This document shows positions 46,343-58,112 of a DNA stretch of 64,000 bases, one piece after another (position 1 is the first letter of the stretch; each line of letters starts with the position of its first letter). Made by a program: the position numbers and the translations under genes. The notes beneath the pieces were generated by a model. The model saw only the letters and a list, made by a program, of their open reading frames with translations, had not been told where the DNA came from and did not search any database. Source of the stretch: Sphagnum magellanicum (lineage: Eukaryota; Streptophyta; Sphagnopsida; Sphagnales; Sphagnaceae); the NCBI GenBank assembly GCA_021904315.1, contig CM038907.1:24621223-24685222 (forward strand), written 5' to 3'.

Positions 46343-49300
46343 CCAGAAGTGAGCATGAGAAAGTGGTCTGCTTTGGTGAGATGTTGATTGACTTTGTACC
46401 AACGGTTGGAGGATTGTCATTGGCGGATGCCCTGGCATTTAAGAAAGCTCCTGGGGGTGCACCTGCCAATGTTGCTGTTGGCATTGCAAAGCTTGGAGGC
46501 AATGCTGCTTTTGTAGGCAAGGTGTGCTCTGCTCCTGTACCCTACAACTCTCTGATTTCTCTGATTTTAGGTGCAATGGGATCTTTTTGTGATCTGAATC
46601 TTAAGGGTAGTCTTCCAATGACTGCTGCATGGAGATCTCTCTGCAATTTCATAGATATGCAGTCTGTGGATCATAGGTGGTCATAAGTTGTTATCTCCAA
46701 AACAGAGAGTTGGCCATTTAGAAAAGCTCCCAGAGAGGTCACAAGAGTATTATGTCTCAGTTCATCACACATTTCTGAGAAATCTCAGGTGGGTTGAACC
46801 TGGATCTGATGTTTGTGCAGGTTGGGGATGATGAATTTGGTTACATGTTAGTGGATGTGCTCAGGGAGAATGAAGTGGAAACCAGGGGATGCCGCTTTGA
46901 TGCAAATGCAAGGACAGCGCTAGCATTTGTCACACTTCGGCATGATGGGGAGAGGGAATTTTTGTTCTATCGGAACCCCAGTGCAGACATGCTGTTTGAG
47001 CCCGAGGAACTTGATACAGAGCTCCTTAGAGAGGTATTTGATCCATCATCCCACACACTCCTTTGACAGCCTATCTGCTGTCTTGCTCTGTCTGTCCAAA
47101 CATCCACATTCCTTCAAATGTTTTCAACAGGCTTTTTAGCTCACAAACACTTCATCTGGTATTATGGCAAGAGATTAGGTACATTAGGAAGAACTGCATG
47201 CATGGCCCCTTCTGTATGATCACAGAATTTGACCTAATGACAATGAAAGGTGTGCACGTAATGGCAGGCTGGAATCTTCCATTATGGGTCAATCAGTTTG
47301 ATTACTGAACCCTCTCGCTCAACACATCTGGAAGCCATGCGAATTGCTAAAGAAGGAGGTGCAGTATTGTCTTATGACCCCAATCTCCGCTTGCCCTTGT
47401 GGCCTTCAGCAGAGGCAGCAAAAGAGGGTATCAAAAGTATCTGGGATCATGCTGACATTATCAAGGTGTGGCAACCTTAACATGTATAATTGCTGATGAG
47501 ACTAGGACTCTGTATTGTGCTTAGGTCATTTGGAGAATTTTCTTGCTTGTTGGGCACTTGGATGGTAACATTGACTGTACATCTGGTAATATGCCAAGTA
47601 ATTTATGTGTACTGCCACCCTTTCTAGAGACCTGTAAGGAGTTGCTGAATGGATGCAAGTGTCCATCTGCTAAATAACAATACATGATGAGCTTGGTCAA
47701 CTCCAGTTGCCAAAGGCCTGACTTTGGAAACCTTGTCTGGATGATGGGTTATAAAGGTGAGCGATGAGGAGGTGAAATTTCTTACAGGTGGAGACCCTAG
47801 TGATGATGAGAACAATCTGACTCTTTTCCACCCTGGTTGTAAACTGATGCTGGTCACTGAAGGTGGAGAGGGATGTCGATATTATACCCCGGTATGTCAA
47901 AAATCCATTCCACATGGTGCTATCTCTGACCACCTGGTTAGGTTTCAATGTTCATGTAGGAGAGCTGTTCTGAACATCTTGCTCTTGTTCAGTTCCTCCA
48001 TCTGGTGAGAAGGCTGTGGTGAGTACTGCACTCCTATTGCAGTCTCTGATCACCTTCATCAGCAATGCTGAGTTTAGAGGCTTTTGTAGAATGATGGATT
48101 TTGCACTTGGGGAAGTGAACCTTTTGCTAGAAGTAACAATGCTGCTACTCTCTCATTCTCCTTGCTCTTCCAGTCTTACACCATTCATAGAGGGTTTTGG
48201 ATCTATGTTCATGATTCTGTGCATAGACTTGCAAGTCAAATAAATTATTAAGCTGTATTCAAACAATGAAACAAACAGCTTGAATTCACATATTTATATG
48301 GAATCTTCAATATGATTATTTTAAGGGCTTCTTACTCCTAAGTGGGAAGCTTTCCTAAGCCCACTCTTTCCTCTAAATATCTTTCTTTTAAAATTATGCA
48401 TCTATTTCTCTTACCTTTCTCTTGTTTGGGTTTTTCCTTTTTTTCCTTTGTCTTTGCCTTTGGCTCCTCCTTGTGTTATCCCATTTTGTCTTGGGTGTTT
48501 TGGTCTTCCCCTTCTCTTTTAGGTTTTGTTGAGCTAACCAGCATCACAGTGGACATGTTATCATAGGTGCTCATATACATGTTGCTACCAAAGGTTCTGA
48601 ACATGCATATGACTGTCACTGTGATTCAAACTGCTCCTCAGTTTTGTTGTTTTCTCTTTTCTTTAGGGTTGTGTTTCCTCTCTTTCATGCTTGCTGATTG
48701 GTTGCTGTTATGTTGTTGGATCTGAAACATCTATAAACTTCATCATCTCTCATTCTATTCAGGTTGTCCTTAATTGTATGGATGAATTCTTGGTACTGTA
48801 TGAAGATCTTTTCTAAGATGGGATTGAAAGCAGGATGTGCAAGCAGGAGAATTCACACTTCTTTTCTGCTCTATTCTGTACCTTTTATTTGGTGCTTTTT
48901 TCCCTCTTCCTTCAGCAGTTTAATGTTATGGTCTCTCGACATTTGGTGTGAAACTATCTGTTAAGATTATTATCTTGTCATATCACAATTTAGATCCAGG
49001 TCCACTGAAATTATGTTGAATTCTTGATTCTTGTGAAGATATTTGTTGGGATAGCAGCTAGAATGATTGACTAGTGTGGTGTGCTTAAATTCACTGAATT
49101 GACAGTGGCAGAGCTCTTCAAAACCTCCATTGCTATCTCCAGTTCTACCTGTTTATCCGAAGGATGCAAGTTTGTTAGTGTGTTTGAAGTGCGGAGCTTC
49201 AAAACAAAACCAGAGGGTTGACATCACATGGAAATTGTGCTGTTAAGAGTTAGTTGCAGTACCAACCTGTACATTTTTTTGATGAGAATGCAGAAATTCA

Positions 49301-49775
49301 GAGGGAGAGTTGATTCACACAAAGTGCAAGTGGTGGACACCACTGGGGCTGGTGATGCATTTTGTGCTGGTGTTTTGATCCAGCTTGGAAAGGACATCTC
49401 AATACTGGAGGCAAGGAGACTGCCAAACCTCTTTTTTGTAGATGGTTTACTCTGTTTCTTCACAAACATCTTGATTTTGATGCTGCTGAGGACCCACAAA
49501 CTATTTTACAAAGGGCCAATGTTGATACAGGCTTGAATAGGTTGGAGAAGGTCCACTTTTTGCATGGTATACTTTGCTCGGAGATAGTGGTACCATATGT
49601 AGTCAGACTGACACTGGTGACTGGCTTTTCGGACTTGCAGAATGAGGGTAAGTTGCGGGAGGCCCTGAGGTTTGCAAATGCTTGTGGTGCCATCACAACA
49701 ACTGAGAGGGGTGCGATCCCATCCCTTCCTGACATGGACACTGTGATGCGGTTTATAAGCAAAGTCCCTGCGTGA
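46343..49775 (+). pseudogene. 5'-truncated fructokinase duplicate (exons 2-7), copy B
   Basis: Exons: 46,343-46,521; 46,821-47,033; 47,268-47,465; 47,757-47,891; 49,294-49,410; 49,641-49,775. Together 977 bp, 324 codons plus stop, all open, all splice sites kept, including the GC donor of the last intron. Exon 1 is missing: no start codon, no transit peptide and no original promoter. In the coding part I count five substitutions against copy A, two changing residues (Pro117 to Leu, Met194 to Leu, copy A numbering) and three silent. Catalytic Asp and both pfkB signatures remain. It is either a silent fragment too young to have decayed, or is expressed from a new upstream exon as a non-plastid enzyme. 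The first in-frame Met is inside the conserved core (FGEM), so translation from there would lose the first strand. Confidence 0.85.
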
Positions 49776-50294
49776 GAAGACCATTCATTGGTTACTTATT
49801 TCTGCCAAGTCAATTCATTATGATTCCAGTGATCAAAATTTCAAGGAATTGGTATATGAGAGATTTTTAAGGATCTTTCATATGGTTGTCCCTGGTAGAC
49901 CATATGGATCATATCTTCTGAGTTTAGATCTCTCTTGGAATGGCTGTATGAGATGGTAGCACCGCAACCAAAAATCATAGCACATGAAGAGAGTAAAAAG
50001 TTTGTCATGAGAAGAGGAGTGAAGGAAGCTGAAAAAAGAAGAGAAGGAAGGAGCAATCATGCAAGAAGGTTGGTTGTGCCACTCAATTGAGCAAGATCTG
50101 GGCCCTTATTATGTGAGCCAAAACTTTGCAATGTGCTTTTTACCTATAATGGAGAAAATCCATAAGACATTAAAGAGAATTTGGAAGGAACTATGACCTA
50201 CATGTGGGATGAACATTTTTCTCTCTAGATACATGGTAAATTTAGTAGCTCTCAATTTCCTTCAGACTCAAAGCGAGAAAAGTATTGCAGATCA

Positions 50295-50313
50295 AGAGAG
50301 AGAGAGAGAGAGA
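50295..50313. repeat. (GA)n microsatellite, short allele
   Basis: Homologous to 28,534-28,589 in the other duplicate copy, but only about 19 bp long. Confidence 0.9.
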
Positions 50314-51384
50314 ACTTCATGGAGATTCGGGAGCATGTGTAATCCTCATCACTCCATCACATACTATCTTCGTTTGTGCACTTGGGATAGTAACCATGCT
50401 CACTTTCTTCTTCATTAAATATTTGGAGATACCTACCAACACATGCAATTTCAACCTTCCATCCCTCCATAGTTGAGGTTTTGAGAAAGTTTTTTGACAT
50501 GGCACTCATTTCAACATGGTTCATGAATCTCCCGTGGAATTATTTTGTCATTTAACGTAGTCCTTTTTTGCTTGAAGCTCACATAAGCATAATAAAGATC
50601 AAATTTGGTTTGATCACTATGGTAATTAGAAACAAAAAACATGCTAAGGCTAAGTTATCATTATTGAAAAACTATTGAAAGTTGGGAGGAACACTAGATA
50701 TTCAAATGAATCAAAGGTGTTTGTTTGTGGTTGCAATTGTCTCACTATAATCAATTTGAACCTATATTTTCAGCATGGGATTGAGATCAAGATGTCAAAC
50801 AAAGAAAGCAGTTGTATGCAATGTAAGTGTGGCAAAAGTAATGAGGACATGTGCAAGAATTGGAATCTTAACTAATAATATTTGATTCATGGGCATTTTG
50901 AATTCCTAGACGTGGCAAGGTTTGTAATCAAGTGGAACTCCAAGCCATTCTCATAAATGTGTACATTTGTTGCCCATTGTCAAGTATTTGTTGTAAGACA
51001 TGAGGTGTTTTTTGGAAGGGTTTATTTGTTATAGAACCTAGTTCAATGTAAATAGGGTTTCAATTTTTTTGTGTTTGGCATTTTTTCCTAAGTGTGCTTT
51101 TAGAGTTTCATCTTTTGCATTTTGAGATTTTAAGGACTTGTGTGCATGCTTTTATGTGTATGATTTTGTTAGTTTTAATAATGTTGGGTGTTGATCTGGT
51201 AATACACAACACTCTATTTTCTTTTAGCCACATTAGCATAGGCATGTAAGTTATAAATGCTTGTAAACTTAGGCCAACATTTATAAAACATTATACTATT
51301 GTAATAAGCAACATATTGCATAGTGACTTTGCCCTTTTTTGGATGGTGAATTAAACAATCATGTTATTTGTTGAAATCTCATTA

Positions 51385-51800
51385 TATAGTTTGGCAATTT
51401 GAATGCAAAATGAATTGGGATATGGTTTGTCCAAAAAATCTTAGTTGTTCATTATATACATTGTTGAGATGGGGTATTTGACAATATGTGATTCGGTTGT
51501 GAACCACATATTGTAGTGCTTTCTTGAAATTCAAGTTTCATTTTATTCATCATCATAAATTCAAACAATTGGATTGTTTGTTGGCTTTGGGTTTTCGAAG
51601 CATCCACATTAAAATCACCTAATATAATTATGGGACATAAGATTGAAAACTTTGATATTAGATGTTGAAGTGTGAACAAAAAGGTTGTCAAAAATAAATG
51701 TGGGGGTTTGTATGTTGTGATTATTTGAATTACACGACAAATGTTGTTATAAACTCTACTCCTAGTATGGTTTTGTTCACTTGAATATGTTAAACAATTT
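51385..51800 (-). pseudogene. EEP-type endonuclease remnant of a transposon, copy B
   Basis: An open - strand frame (51,452-51,808) contains CPIIILGDFNVDASKTQ, then LFEFMMMNKMKLEFQESTT and ICGSQPNHILSN. After a stop, in another frame, comes TNHIPIHFAFKLPN. LGDFN, STT..GS..DH and the last (S/T)DH-P-like block are the order of motifs in endonuclease/exonuclease/phosphatase domains. Such domains occur in LINEs and in Helitron/PIF1-helicase elements; the spacing reminds me more of the latter. One conserved DH reads NH. It is a fossil. Confidence 0.55.
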
Positions 51801-52149
51801 TTTCCCATTAAATAATTTAGTTGCTATTTGTTTAAATTTTCTTATTACTAGTTACATGTTGGTTACATTTATATTATTCAAACTCTTAGTTTAATTTGTA
51901 ATTAGGACATTTTTAGTGCTATAACAAGTTTGAATTATCATTCTTGTTAAGAAGACATTCTAATCATATTTTAAGGATAAGCTTTGCATTGTAAATTAGA
52001 AAGGAAATTTTGTAAAGGTGATAAATTTTTTTAGCAACAATAAAAAGACTAAGTGAATTTTTTTTTCTACTTCTGAGCTAGAAGTCATTTCACTAGTTTG
52101 AAGATATTAAAAACATATAATAACCAAGCTTGGTGTAGAAAAAACAAAG

Positions 52150-52417
52150 ATGTATATGTAGTTTGATTTAGAACACCTATAGGCTCGGATGAATTTGGTA
52201 ATTAGGATAAAACATCAATTAAATAATGAGATCAACTAGGTTTATGAACAACCTTGAAGTCATACTTTAGAACCAATAATAACCATCTTGCAATACAACC
52301 TAACAATTGGATTTTGTTAGCCAAATAAATTAAGGCCATGTGGTCAAAATAAAAAATAAAATGATTGCTTAACAAAAACTATTTGAATTTGTGTAAAACA
52401 TACACCATAGCCAAAGC
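52150..52417 (-). pseudogene. Ty3/gypsy RNase H fragment, copy B
   Basis: A single - strand frame reads ALAMVYVLHKFK, then LLSNHFIFYFDHMALIYLAN, IARWLLLVLKYDFKVVHKP, SHYLIDVLS and LPNSSEPIGV. These are the C-terminal RNase H blocks of plant gypsy polyproteins (EREALAMVYAL, TDHxAL, RIARW, GxxHxxADALSR). Three in-frame stops (after HKFK, after KPS, after VLS) show it is dead. The element would run from higher to lower coordinates. I cannot recognise its RT upstream or its integrase downstream, and no LTRs are evident. Confidence 0.8.
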
Positions 52418-54025
52418 TTATTACCTATAATTTATAGAAGGGCACATAATTTCAATGAATGCATTAATACAAAGTCTTCATGAAAAGGAATATTATGTTG
52501 ATTTCTTTAGAATGCATAATATAGAAAATGTATAATTGTAATAGGACATGAGGTGCAACATTCCCATTGTGAATGCCATGCATAAATGTCAAATAATGGA
52601 TTGTGGATTCATCAACCATTAGTGCAAAAATGGTTGTTGGATTTGGTTGATATTTAATTATATTAGTGGACATTATGAAAATATGTTTGATGAAAATTAA
52701 CATCAGTGTTCTAAAATGAAATTGATGAGCAAAGCAATTGTACTCAATGTGAAAATTGGGTTGAAAGCTCATTTGCACAATTTTGAAATTCATGATGAAA
52801 AAGAAAGCATAGGAAAACAATACATGATTCAATTTTGAACAATGTTATAAACATTGCATACAATTTGGGTGTCATTTGTTATTTCTCCATTGTTGTAATG
52901 AGCTCAAATCAACCATTAATTTATCTTATGATGAAATATCAAGAATCACAGTTTTGATGAATCAAGAATGCAATTGCCCATTTATTGTGAATTTGCCCAT
53001 TGAAAGAAGTGATGATGTTTGTGTGGAAGAACCAAACTTTCATACAAGATGTCCATTGAAGTTAAAATTGTCACGTCTAGTGTCACATCCAAATCTCCCT
53101 TTTGCACAAAGACAAATAGAAAAGTTCTTGACCCTTAAGCACTTGCCCTTCATAAACCTGGCTTGGTGGAAATTGACAAGGTTGCTACTCAAGGTTATTA
53201 TGGTTGTGAAGAAAGTATGAATATTAATCATAATTGAATAGCCATATTGATTCATATTATGCATTCAAAGATGACATCTTTGATTGCAAAGTTGAGGTCA
53301 TCTACCATAATAGTTGATCAATTTGAGTGAAATCATGAATCAATGGGCCAATATGTTTACTTTGTTTCAAAGGACCATAGTCCTTTGACCAGAAATTTTT
53401 TTGTCATAAAAAGGAATTTTTTAACAAAATATTTTTTTGATTGTTACTTTTACTTACTATATTTTCCCCAATACATCACATATTCTTTGTTAATCATTTT
53501 GGAATAAATATGATTTTTTACAAATGTAAGATTCTACACTAGGTTTTTGCATTTTGTCTTGAAAAATGATCATAATTTCAAATCATGCCAAAACATGTTT
53601 AAATTATTTTGAGATTTTTTGTATTATTAGCTACAACTTTGTTTTAGACACCATTTACATTGCATCACATTTACATGTCATAAAAGACTCATGAACATAA
53701 AATAAACCCAATATTTCAAGTTTTTGGAAAAAACATCAAGTTGTAAATGTGCTTCTTATGTGTGTCTAATAGTCCCGTATTATTACAAAAAAATTGAACA
53801 TTAAAAAGTTGTATATTATGAAAATCAAGGGCCCTTTTGTGAAACTAGTAATGTTTGATGAATAATTTGCTTAACTTTAGAAGTCCTTTGATAAAATCAA
53901 AATTCAAAATCAAAAGATCCAATGGTTCAATTTAAATTTCTTAACATCCATATTAGTCATAAAACACAACTCACCATGATTAACATGTCATTAAAGTGGC
54001 ACCACATAAGCATATATATATAAAA

Positions 54026-54705
54026 GTACATTTTTGAACACGATTTAACATGGTTTTTGACTTTTTGTTTTATGATTTTACCAATTCATTTTCCTATTTG
54101 CCATGAGAAGAAAGCAATAAACAATATCAAATTTGAACAAGAAACTAACCCAAAAAGAAAACAAAACAATATTCATTACACAAAACACATAAAGTTGATA
54201 AACATATGAAACAACTTTGAAAATTTGTCTCAAAGGGTGAAAGGACATTAGAGTGGACCAAAATTGGTAGTTGAAAGTTCATTTTTAAAGGCTAGATCCA
54301 ATGACTTTTTAATGAAAACATCTAAATGGGTAAAAACATAGTCAAAGGAGCCACCCAAATTAGTGGACATTCTTTAAAACTACATTTTTGTATGTTTGAA
54401 AGATCACAAGTGAAACATAATAATTTGGATTGTCATAATGTTTTTTGGAATATTTTTCATTAATTGCAAAGTTTACATCCTCAAAGTTTGACACAAATTA
54501 AAAAGGTTTTTGCATGTTCAAAACATTCAAATATCGAGAATGGACAATCCTTGATTTTTTCAAGTATCCTTCTTTTCTACCAAATGTGCATCATTCCTTA
54601 TGAAAATTAAATGGATTTTAACATTGATGATTAGAAAAGCAAAAGGATTTGAACTAATGAAAATTGCTTTTATAACCAATTTGGGCACATTTGGTTCAAA
54701 TGTAC
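54026..54705. repeat. Inverted segment relative to copy A
   Basis: Flanked by GTACATTTTTGAAC (54,026-54,039) and GGTTCAAATGTAC (about 54,693-54,705), inverted copies of each other. The ~650 bp between are the reverse complement of the homologous interval 32,311-32,963, while sequence on both sides is collinear with copy A. Confidence 0.85.
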
Positions 54706-56634
54706 TTTTGACCTTAAAAATTATGGATTTTGAAAATATGCCTTTAACAAAACTTGTTCATTTTTATGTGATAAAGGACATGAATGCATAATACACATGA
54801 TATGAAATCAATTTATAGTCAAAATTTATTTAATATTTAAAATGTAATGTTAAAGGGGTACTTGAAATACAAATTTTAAAATTGTAAACCAACACAAAAA
54901 TGACACATGTCATGAGTAGTCCTTGGAAAAGGACTTTTACCTTGGTGCCCTTAGTTCTTTTGATTGTGTTTTCACCCAAATGATGTTGAAGTTTACATTT
55001 TCTTCCATTTCCAAGTTCATTCCACCCTAATTTATACAATTTTAAAACATTTAAAAAAATATAGACCTTAAAAAGATCAATTTAAATATCTAAATGGACT
55101 TTACAATTATGAGGTTTTCATTTTGAATTTTTAAAAAAATGGGAGGCCTTTTCTTGCTTGATTTTTTCATTTAAATTGAACATTATGATATTTCAATGTG
55201 TGATGGTAAAAAGTTATAAACACATTCTATAACTCCAATAGAAACAAAAAATCCATAACCATAAGATTTTGGATTATAACATTGAATGTGCCCTATATCA
55301 CAACTTGTTTGCCTTTGATTGAACTTTGATGTTTTTTATGTAATTTTTTTAGAGTTTGGAGGATGGAAACATAAGTTTTAATTTTTCGTGTCACTTTTGC
55401 TAAATTTTTCAAATGCATTTGAATTGTATACAACAAGACTTGACTAACCAAAAACAAATGGCATTGTGACTTGCATAAAAGTTCACTAGAGTGTGCCTTC
55501 ACCCAAGAAAGGTTGTACATGCGTTTTTATGTGTTTCAACTACATGGATTTCAAATGTTTAAAAGATCACACATAGTTTTCCATTAGATTTTATGCATGA
55601 CACATGCATTTCAAGTTTAGTTATGCTTAGTTTATGTGTGATGTTTTCATTGATATTTTTTTGAATAATTTTGGTAACTTCATAATTGATGTCACATCTT
55701 TTATATGATAGTCCAATTCATCATATTCACTTGTTTATTCTTGATTGTTGTTCAAAGGTTGGTCTTTGCTTTTCTTGTTGTTGCATAAGTTTTCTCTTAA
55801 TTTTTAGTTTAGTCATGTTGCATAAAACTTTTCTAAATTGAATTGTGAGAAGAAAACACTCACCATCATGCTTGTTGTAAAAGAACATCACTTGGTAATT
55901 GCAAGTGTAGATTGTAAATAATTAATGTTTTTGATGTAAGGTGACTAACAACTATTGGTCTAGTGGGTATTTCCAGATCTAAAGGTTTAGGGGGGTGGGG
56001 GAGGCACCCACCAAAAAAGTGGGAAATCCATTAGAATAATGAGAGACTTAATTCAAATAATGGGTGAATGGGAAGCTCATTGGCCAATTTTTTTCCCTTA
56101 AAACTTTCAACTGTTGTCATTTAAAAAATGAAAAAATGTTTGTGTCTATGGTTACTTCTTAATTTTATTCAAGTTTGATTTTACATCACAAATGATGATT
56201 TATGTTTGTGGTAATTTTATTATGTATCAAGCTCTTTATCATTTTGATCATGGTCTTAGATGGGTTGAACTACAACAAGGTCAAGTTGTAGACAATACGA
56301 AAGGAGGAGAGAACATTCTTGTAGTCTACATTGGTTACATTCATTGAACTAATTCAAAATATTATTGCATTTATAAGACAAGTAGTTTTTGATGTATATT
56401 GACCAACATTTATTGGTCTAATGTGTATCTCTAGATTGGGGTGGGGGGTGGAGGAAGGGACACCCACTAAAATAGTGAGAAATCCATTATAATTATGGGC
56501 CAATGTATCAACATTTTACAAAAGAATCCCAATTATATGAGTGGGAGGTAGTACAATGTATGATTCCCAATAGTTGTTTTGAAATTATTTCCAATTTCAT
56601 TTAAGAAATATTCACTTTACAAGTTTTTGTCAAC

Positions 56635-57797
56635 ATTTTACAAATTTCACATAATTGTTTTTGAGCGCAACAAAACCAAAAGAAAAATTGAAATTGTTAT
56701 GAGGTTTTTTTTTGGCTTCAAGTATGTTACCTTACATATAATATCCTTTCCATATATATTTGTATATGATTTATTGAAGAAAAGAAAAAGTATTGCTCAA
56801 ATTAAATCTATTGTTCAAAATACAATATTCTTGTGTTGAAAATGTGTACATGCCATGGATTTCACTTATGCAAGTTGGAGCTAGTGAAGATTGTATTTAC
56901 AACAATGAATTAGATTGCAAGGTATTAATAAAAATGATTTTTTTTGCATCTTTCTCAAAGCTCTTTTACATATTCGTTAATTATATATACATATTTTTTT
57001 GCTTGTACAGATTGAAGCAATTGCTATTCCTTGGAATGAAAGGAAAAAAAGTTGGGAATTTAATGAATGGGGAAAATTCTCAAAATTGCAACCCCACTTT
57101 CAAACCCCCATCATGGTCATGGATGAGACTAAGGAAGAAGTAATACATCAACCAATGTGAAAAATTACAAGCACGTGAAAACAACAAAATTATGATTTTG
57201 TTATTTTATTATTTTGCTTTAGATGGAAGCATTGTACTATTATACTGAATTTCACAATAATGACAATTGCTGTAATAAGAACTTTCAATCAAATATAAAT
57301 TTATGTTAGATACAATATTTGCATGATGAACTTGCTAAAACATTCATCATCTTAGACAAATACCACTACATCCATGACTTGATTTGTGCTTCCAATCATA
57401 GTGCAATCATGACCTAAATTGATAATAAACAATTGATAAACCTTAATAACAAATCACATGAAATAGGGGAAGCTTTCACTTATAGTGCACATGAAAACTC
57501 AAGAAAAAAAATTGAACCCATCAACTATGAACTTACCTAATCATCATTGATGACACTAAAAACTTTGCAAGAGGCTCCCAAAAAGCTTCAATTGTGACTT
57601 GAAATTGATTAAAAAGCATGAGGCTAATCTAATTCATGTTATAATTCTCTTCATTGCCATGCTATCTAATGATGTACATATTTTTTGATGTGACTTACAT
57701 CTAGGGGTTTAATATTTTGAATCAAACTCAATTATGTGTGATGTTGAATGGATACAATTGAACTAAAGTAAACCCAAGCTAAATAAACCAAATTGAA
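56635..57797. other. ~1.16-kb segment present only in duplicate B
   Basis: Copy A runs TTTTTGTCAAC directly into TACCAAATTAAACTATGG (about 34,898-34,927). In B these are 1.16 kb apart. I see no terminal inverted repeats, no target duplication and no Helitron-type ends, so whether it is an insertion in B or a deletion in A is open. It carries the small spliced reading frame at 56,850-57,160. Confidence 0.8.
56850..57160 (+). CDS. Putative two-exon small reading frame, 73 aa, unrecognised
   Basis: Exon 56,850-56,921 begins ATG and ends AAG before GTATTAAT. An 89-bp T-rich intron ends TTGCTTGTACAG. Exon 57,011-57,160 continues in phase 0 to TGA. The product (24 + 49 residues) has ordinary protein composition: the first exon has Trp, Asp, Glu, Cys, and the second reads IEAIAIPWNERKKSWEFNEW, then GKFSKLQPHFQTPIMVMDET. 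In such AT-rich DNA this frame, switching exactly at well-formed splice sites, looks more like a real or once-real gene piece than chance. The ATG may not be the true start, because the frame is open further upstream. Family unknown. Confidence 0.35.
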
Positions 57798-58112
57798 GTA
57801 CCAAATTAAACTATGGTATGTTAATAAATTTTCAAAACCAAGTTTGTCATGTATTTCAACAATTGTGCAATCTTTGACTTGGGATAAAACTCAAAAGTTG
57901 ATCTATATCAAAGCTCAAACATTGATGAAAAATTCCTAATTTATCATGGAGAATAAGAATGTGTTTACATAAGACGTGTTCCATGTGAATACAAGTAACA
58001 TATTTGAACTTATGCATATCATAATTGTAATGTTTCCATCTTCATTAACTTGAATAGGAAAAACCTTCTAGCCTAAGATAATATTCCTTGGAAAAACTTG
58101 ACCTTATGACAC

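Larger units (their letters stand above)
45684..58112. repeat. Segmental duplication, copy B (~12.4 kb)
   Basis: Direct duplicate of 23,210-35,230. It starts within fructokinase intron 1 and ends near GACCTTATGACACCC. Relative to copy A it lacks the 27,415-28,131 segment, has 54,040-54,693 inverted, and has an extra 56,635-57,797 segment. Confidence 0.95.

Noticed and set aside
23210..58112. Duplication as a long terminal repeat pair of one giant element
   Set aside because: The unit contains part of a host gene, the boundaries lack TG..CA ends and target duplications, and internal rearrangements differ. A segmental duplication fits better.
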